From Russula earlei (taxonomy: Eukaryota > Basidiomycota > Agaricomycetes > Russulales > Russulaceae), in NCBI GenBank assembly GCA_025769875.1, contig JAGFNK010000281.1, positions 1-64,000 on the forward strand: a stretch of 64,000 nt of DNA, given 5' to 3'. The notes under the pieces are model-generated. The model saw only the letters and a program-made list of their open reading frames with translations. It was not told the origin of the DNA and searched no databases. This document shows positions 44,521 to 55,543 of the stretch, piece by piece. The position numbers and the translations under genes are program-made. The number at the start of each line of letters is the position of its first letter. The first letter of the stretch is position 1.

Positions 44521-46943
44521 GCAAGTGATGCCAATTGTGAGTTGCATACTTTTAGCAGTGGGTTGAATTACCATAAAAGGAAATTGTGTCAGCAAGAGAA
44601 TTGGTGCATCAATCATGCATTTCAATGACACCAAATCATTTTCTCAATTACTTATTCAATGACTTATTTATTAGCTATTAGACAAATAAATTAACATGAT
44701 ACAAAAAAATATTTTGTATTGTAAGGAACAGCAGCAGTTGAGGCCATTAGAATAGGCAGTGGTGTGAGTCTGAAGGGACCTGGTGCAAGGGAGGCCATGG
44801 CATCAGAGGGGGGTTCCAAGGGAGGGACAATGGTTCCCCAAGGGCACATGTGCACACATTTGTGGTGGCAGATGTTGCATCAGGCTTGGCACACTTGCCC
44901 AACTGTTCACCCCCAGCACATGGATCATTGTGAACACAGTGGCACTTTCCCTTAGTGACACCAATGCTTTGTGCTGTCAGTCCCCACACATCAGGGAGAC
45001 TGGTCTGTTGTTTTGGGCCCCATTTGAGTTTGATGCCCATACACTCAGCTGTCTCCATCCACATTTTCTGATTGGGCATGATCACTTCCTTATCAGGTAA
45101 GACCTTGGAACCTTGAATTACATTGATTGCAGCTGCCAAACTGTATTTGGCAGCCTATGTGGCCTCAACAATCTCCACTGTTAGATAGCATTTTCAAGGC
45201 TACATGTGAGATTGTGCAATAATGAGATCTCCTGTGAGAGAGATACTAAATAAGGGGCACTTAGGCCAGAATGGGCAGGATGGTGCAGATGGCACACCAA
45301 TCAATTGGAAATGTGATAGAACTTCTTTTTTTTTGGTAGGGGAAAAAGGTAAGGAGTTATCTTATTATTAACTCACTTATATAACTAAATTACATCTGTT
45401 AATGCATGATTGAAGTCCTGATTCTCTTGCCAACACAATTGCCTTTTATGGTAATTCAACCCACCACAAAATGTCAAAGACTCCTGTTGCTTGGGTGGGT
45501 GCCACAACCCTTCCTTTCTTTGCAGGAATGGGTGGGTCATCCACAATGACTGGATTTTTATGCTTAGTGTTCATTCAGGCATCCATTCCTTGTTTCACAG
45601 AAGCTTTGGCCTTCTGGCTCAATTTGGTCTATCATTTTGACAAAGTAAGCTTGCTGAAATCCATGCCTGTGAGTGAGTGGTGACTTTGAAGCAACTCTGG
45701 AGACTTAAAAGAATGAAAATCAAGAAAAGATCATCTGATTATTTGAATGAGTTTGAAACTAGCATTAGCATGGTGCTAATATAGCGCGCTAGTATAGTAT
45801 ACTGATACTAGTCAACGGAGGTGCCTGTAACAGCACCGACTAGCACATCAGTGGCATGCCGCGTCCGTATGGCCAGCCAACCCGCACCCACACCTGGGCC
45901 ACACCCTGACCCGTGACCCGTGCGGGAGTCTGGCACCCGTGTCAGTGCCTGTACAGATCCAATAAGACAATACACAAGAGGGTGAGTCCTGGGAACAGGA
46001 ACTTCAGAAAATCGGTCTTCAGAATCGGGTTGGCCCTGAGACATGCCTGTGTTGTGCATGCGCACTCCTTCGGAACACACTGACCACCAAGATATGGAGG
46101 AGTTACTGATAAAAGGGATAGCCATAACATAAATGCGCAGATAGAGGTATGCCGTTCGGAAACGACCGAAAAGCCCTCCGCGAGAACGAAGCCCCGAGCG
46201 AGAGAGACACCAACACCGAGACACCAAACACCCAGGCTCAGGCCCACCCAGGGGCTCTCCCCAGACCACAGTAATTGCCGGTCGGTATCCAATTCCTTCC
46301 TCGAATTCCCTTTCACTTTATCTTTCCCCTTTGCCTTTTCTATTTCAATCCCCGATACCGAACTGAACTAAGAGGCTCTTGCGGCTAATCATTTTCCTAT
46401 CATCCACGCAAAAGGAAAAAATGGGTGCAGCGCCGCAATGACTAACCAGCCAAAAAAAAAAGGGGGGCGGGGGTGTTGTAAAAGACAGGTCGCCACGTCA
46501 CACAAAGCAAGCTAGCAATGTAAATTAATTTTTATAAGTCATGAAAACCTCTACCAACCGTCATCAAAGCTATGAGATAGTCCATGGAATGTACCGGTTA
46601 CATTCAAACGGGTTGTTCGTGGGACTCCACAGCAGGGTATAGTGAGGAGATTTACCATATCTACAATGTGGTCGTAATGTCCAAGATAGGCGGGGGGGAG
46701 TGTGTGGGCGCGCGGGGTGGGTGGCTGGAATCGGGAGGAGGAGCAAGGTGGAACGCGACCCGAAGAAAGACCAAGGTACAAAATAGCCATCTTTTTCTAG
46801 CTGAAAATCGATTCTGAAAACGTACAGAAACCCCCCACCTCATTCAGCAACCAAAACCTCTGTTCCCCACCGTCCTCCCCGTGGAGGGGGGAAAAACCCT
46901 AGAGCCCGGAAAACTTTGAGAGGAAGAAGAGGCCCAGGCGCGT
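44521..46943. other. Upstream part of the hAT element and spacer, no intact gene
   Basis: 44747-45139 (minus) encodes a Cys/His-containing stretch (CHCVHNDPC, CAKPDATSATTNVCTC) that may be the transposase N-terminal DNA-binding part, but I cannot identify it. Sequence is CpG-poor up to about 45780 and CpG-rich afterwards, which probably marks the edge of the hAT element; a CAGG-containing inverted end was not convincingly found. 45800-46940 holds no clear gene. Confidence 0.4.
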
Positions 46944-48509
46944 TTAAGTGCAGATGGAGCTGTCGGCGTCGCCTGCTAACTCCATCTTGTACGTCCCTGC
47001 CGAGGCCTCGGTATCCTTGAATGTGCTGCCAGACTCCTGCATCGTGTCGGTGAACTGTGTCGTCGTCGTCGCCCGGAAGACGATGGGCCCGTTCGAGCGC
47101 GAAGTATTTCCGGCAGATGTCTTGGATGGCATCGAATACGAAATCGACTGCGTGGGTCGCGTCTCTTCCGAGCTGATGCCACGACCGATGCGTACGATGA
47201 TAAGCGAGAACTACGCCGAGGAGACAAAAACCATGTGAGTACGAGGGTGTTAAGCGGAAGTGTGTTTCGAGGTTACGTACGACGACGCCCTGAAGATGGC
47301 GCAAGCACGTGTATGCGAATGTTTAGAGATATGGAAACGATCAAGTTTGACAATCGGGGACTTACGATTACAGGCGAGGTCTGCGGGCGAAAATTTATTG
47401 TTAGCGAAGACCAAGGAAAGAGATGGTAGTCGGGACTTGCAATATCCAAAAATATGTTGAAAAGAAGCGACTTGACGGTAAAACTTGCGACCACACACGC
47501 CAAGACGGTCAGATAGATCGCGCCTGCGGCACCATATTCACATAAGATGGCAGCGAGGGGAGTGCAGAGAGATGAAGCGCACCAGACTCAACAACGATGA
47601 CGGAGACCTGGGTAAGGTTTGAGCCCATCTTGGCCTCTTGAGTCTGTTTCTGGGTCCACCAAATGCGGAATGCGATAAGGCCTGAGAAGGATGAAGAGGT
47701 CAAATTTTGTACTCCGTTACGATGAGGGAAAAGCTGGGACACACCGGTGCAGACGGCATTAAGAGCAAGGGTGCAAGAGAAGAACGCGTTGGTGACCCTC
47801 TCTTGCTCCTTATTGAAGACGACGTTCTGTCCGATGAGGGTGAGGGTGTAGACTGCCGCGATCCCGGTTCCTTTCGGTGAGCGGAAGCGGGGTTGGGTGT
47901 ACGGAGCATGCGATGAAGGACAGCGGGCGTACCTATGTCGGCGAGATAGAGAAGGATGGGGAAGGCCACGATCGCGATGCTGGCATTCCAGACGATGTAG
48001 CACCGAAATAGCTGGGGATAGGGTTCAGTACGATGCGCATTGAGAAGGATCGATGGACGAACGATGAACAGATCGGACACGATGGTCTCCGCGAGATAGA
48101 CGGACGTTTTCATGACGCTGAGCATGGACGTCACGTTGACATAGTATAGATCGGCGGCACGATCGGTCTGGCTGCCTCTGTAGGCGTGATAGAGGCGGAC
48201 GGCGTCGAGGACTTCATGCTGTGACGAGGGGATGAGGGGCGTGGCAGCGTAGGAAGCGAGGATCGAACCCAAGTTATGAGGATGAAGAGAACGGACGAGA
48301 CGGCGATGAGACGATAGTTCCCTCCCGCGCTTCGCCGGCGCTTGTGATAAAGGACCTTGATGCACTCTGCAAAGAGAACAACGTACACGCCTGAGGGAGA
48401 TACGGATGAGGGGGTGGTGGGGCGGGATGGGAGGAGGGAGAGACGCACCGTAGAGGATGGACTCGAGACAGAGGGCGACGAGTTCGGAACTTGCGAAGGA
48501 GAGGGCCAT
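46944..48509 (-). CDS. Predicted 7-TM membrane protein, paralogue B, 10 exons
   Basis: Exons 48509-48449, 48390-48269, 48218-48063, 48011-47933, 47870-47745, 47681-47583, 47523-47441, 47380-47366, 47289-47281 and 47210-46944 join to 338 aa. The first five exons match paralogue A in order and phase. What is exon 6 in A (182 nt) is split here into 99 + 83 nt, and A's 24-nt microexon is split into 15 nt (TSPVI) and 9 nt (GVV). The intron after exon 7 has a GC donor (ATT|GCAAGT). Seven hydrophobic segments are seen, for example VYVVLFAECIKVLY, AIVAFPILLYLADI, LTVLACVVASFTVK and VIGVVFSLIIVRIG, followed by a Ser/Thr-rich polar tail. Uncharacterised agaricomycete membrane protein; function unknown. 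The acceptor of exon 5 (CGAAAG) is weak. Confidence 0.82.
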
Positions 48510-50698
48510 GGAGAGAGGAGGGGAGGGCGGGATGGGGACCGGGGGAAGAGGGGAAGGAAGGGAGGAGCTCATATGTAGCCGGATTGCAGGCAAGCTGGGA
48601 CCAACTCGGAGGGCAATGAGGAAAGGACTCTAAAGGCGCCGGATGCCGTTGAAGGAAGCCCGAATCCAATCTGGGACCGCACTCTATCCCACTTGAGGTC
48701 GATGCGTTCATCACAGGAGCCGCTCGTCCCTGAGCGTGAGTGTGAGCGTGGGCGTGAGCGGCCTGCCTGCCTGCCTCGCCGCACAGAAAGGCCATGCCCA
48801 TCCCCCGAGTCCATGGACGAGAACCAAGAATAGGATGTTCATCGCTCGTTGTGCGGAGATCGCTTCTGTCTGTCCTGGACCTCGCCTGGTTGAGATCCTG
48901 ATTCGGTTACGAAAACGACGACGTCGGGCTGCTCTCCTCGTCCGGGTGGTGGGCTTGAGCAACGAACCGTGCCCGTCGTTCGCGCCACGCCACGCCACGC
49001 CACCACGTCACCCGCCTCGTGACGGCGAACCGGGTACCCGCATGGGGTAACTTCTTTTACTTTGCCTCGCAGGCCTTCTAGCGGTTAGCTTAGCCAGCTG
49101 GCGGCCTCGACCCCGCCTTGTCTTCCTTCGCTGCTCGTCGTGCGGTGCAATGTGGACCCGTTCGGGAACTGGACCTTCCCGGGAAGAGGGCGACGTGGAC
49201 GTGCACCCGTTCAATTCCCATCTTGGGCCTCTTCCAACCTTCGCCGTCATCTTCTCCTCTCATTTCACGCGCTCATCGGGGTTCTCCTCCTGCCCCTCTC
49301 TTCATTAACCACGAGTTGGTTCCTGGGTGGGGGGTCATCTCGCCTCTGCATTTTGCACACGAGCGAACGAATTTATTTTATTTAGTCTTCTCTCACTATC
49401 TGCGGCCTATCTACGAGGCCTCGCGACCTATTTCTGTGGAGCGGCTTGTCAAGAAACGTCCCGCTTTACCACTCCACGCTTGGCCTCCAGAGCCGATGCG
49501 ACCCACGATGGAAAGCCTTTTACCTCGGCCCGGCACGAGGAGGAATCGTACCCGTGCAAACCCGAGGAACAGCACAAGGTGAGGACGAGACGGGAAAGGC
49601 GCTTGCCCAGCCTCCTGCCTGGCCGGTGTGAATGAAAGCGGTCATATGGGTCTCTTACGTAGATCGCCATGTGTCCAACCCTGCCTACGTACATCTCTAT
49701 GTCCGTCTAGGGGCCGCAGAAACAGAAAAGATAGAGTGTATAGGACGTAGAGATCATCCTACAGCAGCACGTGCCCCATACATGTACCGCAACTTTCCCC
49801 CCGCACGCAGAGAATGCCGTCTTGACGCAATGCTCGCAGGCCCCCAGAAGGCCAACTTGAAAGTCATGGCCGCCGACGTTCCGTCATAGAAAGCGCACGC
49901 GTCGTTTTGTCGTTTGCCCCCTTAATATTTTTTCCCTTTCCTTCACCCCCGTCACTGCAACTCCTTTTGCATCTGCTCTGTTACAGTCCGGCAAGTAAGG
50001 TTTGGGACATGGCCCCGGCAACCTTCAACGTAAATGTAATGTGCCACTTTGTTTGCACCCGGAGTCAACAGTCCCTTAATAACCCATCCAAATGGAGGCC
50101 CTCTTTGTGATAGTGATCACATCACCCCCCGTACGACGAGATACGCACGCGAACCAGACGATATATAGTATAATTCTCTGGCGGTGCTATTGGATAGATA
50201 ACCGCACATTCACCCTCCCGCCCGCTCACCCTCCCTCCTGGACCTGACATACTCGTTCTATACCCCTGCACGATAACAAAAACATAATGAGAAATATAAT
50301 GAAAACCGCCAAATATTACGAGAGAACGTATAATAGCTAACGTAGATGGACCCGCGTTAACGGTCTGAGTGGGTCCGTATACGCGCCGAGCGGTGCCAGG
50401 TTGACGACGAGAGAATGAACGAACAAAGGGAGATAACGGAACAAGCGAACGAAATAACAACACCCACGAGGGATCCCAATGACATACGCATACCATTTAC
50501 AGCAACGAAGTGCCCCCTCTGATGAGCTCGGCCGACTCGGGGAAGCGCAAGGTGAGGCGGCAGGGAAAAGGTTTTGGATGGCTGCAACAGGACAGGTACA
50601 TACGCATCCATCAGTGCTTTCCACTGATATGTGGCGTGCATTACGGCCATACCTTACAAACCCTGCAGACGCCGACGCCACGGGAATAAGAAATCGCG
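48510..50698. other. Intergenic, no gene seen
   Basis: GC-rich sequence upstream of paralogue B and downstream of the P450. Several overlapping open frames on both strands (48.6-49.7 kb) lack motifs. CGCCACGCCACGCCAC-type short repeats occur near 48990. Confidence 0.45.
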
Positions 50699-52784
50699 TC
50701 AGCAAACCGACAGATGGGTAAAAGTTTCGTTCGAGGAAAAAAAAAAAAAATCAAGGCGCGGCGTAGCATTCGACCCTGACACAAACATACCTCCGGTGAA
50801 GGCGGGCTCGATCCGCACATCCTTTCCATCTTTGTCTTGGGCACGGAGGTCAAACACGGACAGGATCGAGGCGACAGTGATGAAGATAGCCGCAGTCGAA
50901 TAATGCACCCCCAGGCACGCACGCCGTCCGAATCCAAACACTGGCGACTCGAGCGCCGGCGATGGGCCCAGGTATCGCTCCGGGTCGAACCTTTCCGGGT
51001 GGTCGTACTGTTTCTCGTTCATATTCATCGCCCAGATGTTCGGAAGAATGATGGAGCCCTTCGGGATGTGGTAGCCTGTGTGCATGTGTCAACCGTCAAG
51101 TCGAGGGAGCGAAAGCAGAGCCGCGTGGACTCGAGTACCTTGGACCACGTCGTCTTCCACCAGGCGGTGCGCAATTCCGAGGGGCGTCGGCGGGTGGAAC
51201 CGCAACGATTCTTTGATGGTGGCCTCGAGATATGGCAGCGAGGCTCGATCGTCGAACGTCGGCAGTCGTTTGCGGCCCACCACAGAATCCAGCTCATCTT
51301 GGACGCGCTTTTGCACGTCAGGGAAGAGGACCATGGTCAGCAAGAACGTAGTGATGCTAGACGTCGTCTGTGTCGCAGGAATAGATTTGCGCCTCAGGAC
51401 AGGGACAGGCCGGAGGTGTAGCATCCACGTACCGACTCGGTTCCAGCTGGCCCGACGCAACGATGAGCCACGGACACGTTGAATGACGTAGATGGCGGTG
51501 GTGCGCACCTCCATAAAGAGATCCAGCCGCCCACTTGATCGTGTATTCGTATTCCTCCCGGGTCATCTCCTCGGGTCCCTCGCTCGAGAGGAGCGACCCG
51601 ACAAGGGAAGGCATAGAACCCTCGCTATTTATCGCATTTTTGGCGGCGTCGAATGCACCATCCACCATGTGTTCCCCGCGAGCCTTGGCAACGCGCGCAA
51701 GTCGCTTGAAACCTGCGCCAGGGAACCACTCTGGGATAAAACGCACTGACAAAGTCACGTGAGAAGGTGTAATTGGGGATCGCAAAGGGGATGTTACGTT
51801 ACATGCAGGAAAGACATCAACAAAGAAACTGCCGGGGACAACGGCATTTTGGATAACCTCGTGGGTCTCCCGTGAGAGCTTTACATACTTCCACGTGTCG
51901 TCAGCTTCAACGGCAAGTTAGAAGGGGCGGGGAGCAGCCTGCCTCTGAATCAGGTGAGGTAATCCTGAGGCCGTACGTGTTTTCGATGATGTTCTTCCCA
52001 AGAGCGCTGTGAGCACGTGGTTAGAACGCGCGCTCGAGGCGTCATGGGGGGGGGGGGGGGGGGGGGACGCGTCGCGCACGCACTAGCGAATGGCACCGAT
52101 GTAATTTCCCGGATGCACGAGGAGCTCCTGGAGGAGCAGACGTGCATCCATAAGCTGGCTGGGGAGCAAGGAGAGCGAGGATGAACGGTTGAGACTCTGC
52201 TGCGTGATGCGTCGCATCGCCTTCCAATGTTCTCCATATGGTGCGAGCACGATGCTCGGCGTAAAGTTCATCCTAAAGCATGATCGTCGTCGTGACCAGG
52301 CTCCATGGCAGGTAGCGATGACCGCAAGATCAAGAACACCTACAGCTTTCCGACCATGGTGAGAATCGGGCGATCAGAATAAGACGCCTGGCTCATGAGA
52401 CTGGAAGCGGTGTCATAGCCGCAGATGATGACGATGTGCATGCCGAAGATCTTAATGTGCATAAGATCACCTACGTGCAAGTGCAAATCGTAAGGAAAAG
52501 TGAAGGCGTCGGACGATCGTCGCGATGCTCCGCACGCGAGGGACCTAATTACACGACGCACGCACGCCCGATCGGTGCGGATTGAATCACGTACCGAACG
52601 TTTTACTCCACTCTGCAAATGGAATCCAGGCTGATTCGAATGGCCAGTCGAAAAGGTTGTCGATGAGGGGCCAGCCTCGTGGACCGGGGGGGAGTGGCAA
52701 CGCCGATGCTCGGCGACCACGGCGGATGAGGGATGCCACGGTGACGATTGCGACCACGATGTAAAGGGCCTCTGGAGCGAACAT
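50699..52784 (-). CDS. Cytochrome P450 monooxygenase (multi-exon)
   Basis: The ATG at 52784 starts a membrane anchor (MFAPEALYIVVAIVTVASL) and the Pro hinge LPLPPGPRGWPLI. Later exons give GDLMHIKIFGMHIVIICG, the C-helix HWKAMRR (about 52235), ALGKNIIENTYG, TREEYEYTIKWAAGSLYGG (I-helix start, about 51540), TTSSITTFLLTM, the ExxR helix TIKESLRFHP, PERFDPERYLG, and the heme loop FGFGRRACLG (about 50920). Family knowledge: P450s with this N-terminus are microsomal and oxidise lipids, terpenoids or xenobiotics; the substrate is unknown. The I-helix is odd: no GT-AG pair gives the usual AG-D-T-T, and the only in-frame splice found inserts about 30 residues and reads ATQTT. The C-terminal end after FTGG is also uncertain, and the end given is that of the unspliced frame. 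Confidence 0.78.
52046..52066. repeat. Poly-G run (21 bases)
   Basis: Uninterrupted G homopolymer inside an intron of the P450 gene (C-rich on the coding strand, usable as a pyrimidine-rich stretch). Its length may be imprecise in the assembly. Confidence 0.85.
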
Positions 52785-53729
52785 GATGCGAGTGCGGACT
52801 GCGGAGAAAGGGGAAAGGGGATGAGGGGGGGGGGGGGGGAGGGGAGAAGGAGTGGTGGAGGATCGCAAAAGCGGCCTCTGATAAAAGTAGAGGGAGGGTT
52901 CAGGCTGGCATAACAATGAAGACGGTTACGAGCCAGTTGTCTCGCATGGGGTGGTCACCCTGATTTGGATTTGACTCGGACGTTTCGCCCTTTGTGCGTT
53001 TCCGCTACCACAGGAGTGGTGTTTCACCCCGGAAATTGGTGATTGAGTTTTATGACCACGTTGGCTACCCCACGACTGCTACTTGAGAGAACGTGCAATC
53101 TGATGAGATACGCACCGCCCAGGTGTGCACCGCAGTGTCTTGTGTTGGCCTGACGAAACCACCGTGGTGAGATTCTCACGACCGTCATTGCTCGGATCAT
53201 TCTGTGGCAGCAGCGACGGTCAGGCTACGAACAGAGGTTCTTGTCATCTCGGGTTCGAACAATAAGAGAAGATCTAGGGGCCGAGCCCTGTCGACGACGA
53301 CAACGCTGGATGTGGGTGTGGGACCGAGCCGCGAGTCGGGCGGGGTTTCCCTGGGCCAGGCAGGGTCTCGTGAGATACGATCAGACGGACTGCTGTTCGA
53401 AACAGAACCCGCGGATCGCAAGCAATGGCGATAGCTTAGAGAACCTGGAACGTGGAGCTAGCACAGCAGCAGCACAGAGGCGAGGAGCTTTGTCCAGTTG
53501 CCTTCACGGGGTTCGTTGCGTGCCCTGCGTGACTTGCGTAGGCGCCACAGGCTCTCATCGCTCGAGTCTCCCTTGCTTCAAGGCCACACGGATGTCCATC
53601 AGATCAGAAGCAGCGGGAGACCCGTGCACGGGCCATCAGGACTGCATCTCATCCCTCGAGGCAAGGATCCCTCTACTTGGATTAGGGCATCCCAGCAAGC
53701 CAGCTCGAGTTCACAGCTCGCCCTCCGCG
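52785..53729. other. Divergent intergenic region between P450 and F-box gene
   Basis: 945 bp separating two divergent starts, with a second poly-G run near 52827-52839. No TATA box is evident. The F-box frame is open upstream to about 53241 without F-box homology, so that part is treated as untranslated. Confidence 0.5.
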
Positions 53730-55543
53730 ATGTCCCTTCCACCCATCTTCTCCCTTTCCAACGAACTCGTCATCGAGATCATCTCCAACCTCTGTCCAAA
53801 TGATATCCACGCATGCAGGCTGACGTGCCGTCAGCTGAACGAACTCATTGTCAACTCGCAATTAATCCAATACATCATACGCACTGCACTCTCCGGCGTG
53901 TTCGATCCACTCGACCCTGGCCATTCCCTGCCCGAGCGTCTCGTCGCACTGCACCGATGGGAAATTGCTTGGGCGGAAATGGACCTCCGCGTTCCAGACG
54001 TTCACATCGATGCGCCCGTTCCCATCAAGATCGGCCCCCCCGTCGAATTTTCCTTTGGACGATACTTCGTCGTGATTCGTGAAGGGTACGGCAGGTCAGC
54101 CGGATATTCTTTCCTCGACATGCATGCCGGTTTCTCCGCGCATGCCGATGCCGCGCGCTGGACGAACATCGAGGTCGATACCCCCAACGTCCTCGTGTTT
54201 GCCTTTGCCTCTGAGCTCGACCTTGCGGTCGCCATCTCGTGCGTAAGCCAATCGCTCTCCCCCTTCCCCCCTTCTCACCTGAGACCCGTTCGATCCGCGT
54301 CGCCTCCTAGGGCACCCGACACCCCAGACCGGCGAAAAACGACGTTGAAGATATGCCCCATGTGGTTTAGCACGGGAAAGCCGCACCCGCTGGCGTCCCG
54401 GCCAACATTGGAGGTTGGCGTTGCCGGTGCATCTGCCTATAACCTATCCGACACAGAAGTCATCGGCGACTACATCTTGTACTGGGTCGGAGCGCCCATG
54501 CTCACGCGCAACCATGACGGCACGCTATGTAACATCTACCTGGTCGCTTGGAAGGAAGGGTGGGTGACCGAGGTGCGTCTGTGGCCCGCGTCCGCTCCCT
54601 TGGGTATCGGACTACATCCTTCGGTCAGCTTCGCTGCACCCACCCGGGGGTGTACGGCTCCGTTTTGTCTGTGCTGTCGGAGGACATGATCATGCTTATC
54701 CGACTGCGTGAGCCGGCGCTCGAGCTGTGCCGGCTGAACGACATCAGCGAGCCGAACGCGTCGCTCGAAACGCTGTGCATCCTCTCACTCCCGGAGTTGA
54801 CCATGAGCGCATCCCTGCGCTGGGCGACGTGCTTCGGAGAGCACCCCGGACACGCGCTCTTCATGAAAGGCGGCAAACCGCCCGACGGGACCCGTTCGCA
54901 GACGTCGGGCCCGAGCCGGCAGCTGGAGAGCAAAGGCAAGGGCACCCGGCGGCACTTGCGGTCTGTGCCCGCGAACGGCATCATCAGCGTGGTGATGCAC
55001 GTCCACGGGCTGTCGGGCTATTTTCGCACGATCGACCTCTCCGTGCGGTGCCGCACGCTGCTCTCGTTCGCCGAGATGCAGGCGAGGTTGAGGATGGGCA
55101 CGGGGCCGGGGGTCGTGCTCACCGTGCCGTGGGAGGGATGGGGACCGGCGAACACGCGCATCGTGGAGCATGACTCGCTCACCTGGGGCTCGCTCGTCGG
55201 CGAGCGACGAGCGACGGTCGGGCAGCTACGGCCGACGTGCATCACGATGCGGGACTACAATCCGTTCCGCGTGCGACGCGCGCTCGAGCGGACGGGCGGC
55301 ACCGGGAAGGAGCTCACGCTCGAATGCGGGAGCGTGATCAAGGTCGTGAACGATACGTCGGTGTACCGTGGCGGTGAGTGGTTCTGCGACGATATCGAGA
55401 CGAGCTTGGCATACGTCGAGACGGTCACGCCGTACGCTGGGTGCGAGGGGATATTCATGGACGAGGTGAATCTACTGGCCGAGGTGCGCACGGAGGTGAG
55501 CAGCAACGGACGCCTGCATTCCTTTGTTCCGTTCCATCGATGA
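53730..55543 (+). CDS. F-box protein, 3 exons
   Basis: Exons 53730-54238, 54311-54572 and 54629-55543 join to 561 aa with GT-AG introns. Right after the start (MSLPPIFSLS) comes an F-box: NELVIEIISNLCPNDIHACRLTCRQLNELI (given here in two parts: NELVIEIISNLCPND and IHACRLTCRQLNELI). The remainder has alternating strand-like segments (YILYWVGAPML, MIMLIRLREPALELC) that resemble the beta-propeller-like C-termini of agaricomycete F-box proteins, which would recruit targets to an SCF ubiquitin ligase. The open frame extends 5' of this ATG, but the F-box position fixes the likely start. Divergent from the P450. No defects seen. Confidence 0.82.

Noticed and set aside
42108..45940. Precise hAT element ends with an 8-bp duplication
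   Set aside because: GTGTGGGTGTG-like subterminal motifs are present on both sides, but I could not find matching terminal inverted repeats or an 8-bp duplication.
45808..46316. Overlapping minus-strand frames of 124-153 codons
   Set aside because: No domain, no splice support, composition biased, and the two frames overlap each other. Not enough to call a gene.
48600..49700. Several long open frames on both strands
   Set aside because: High GC gives chance open frames in all phases; no motif or consistent intron pattern.
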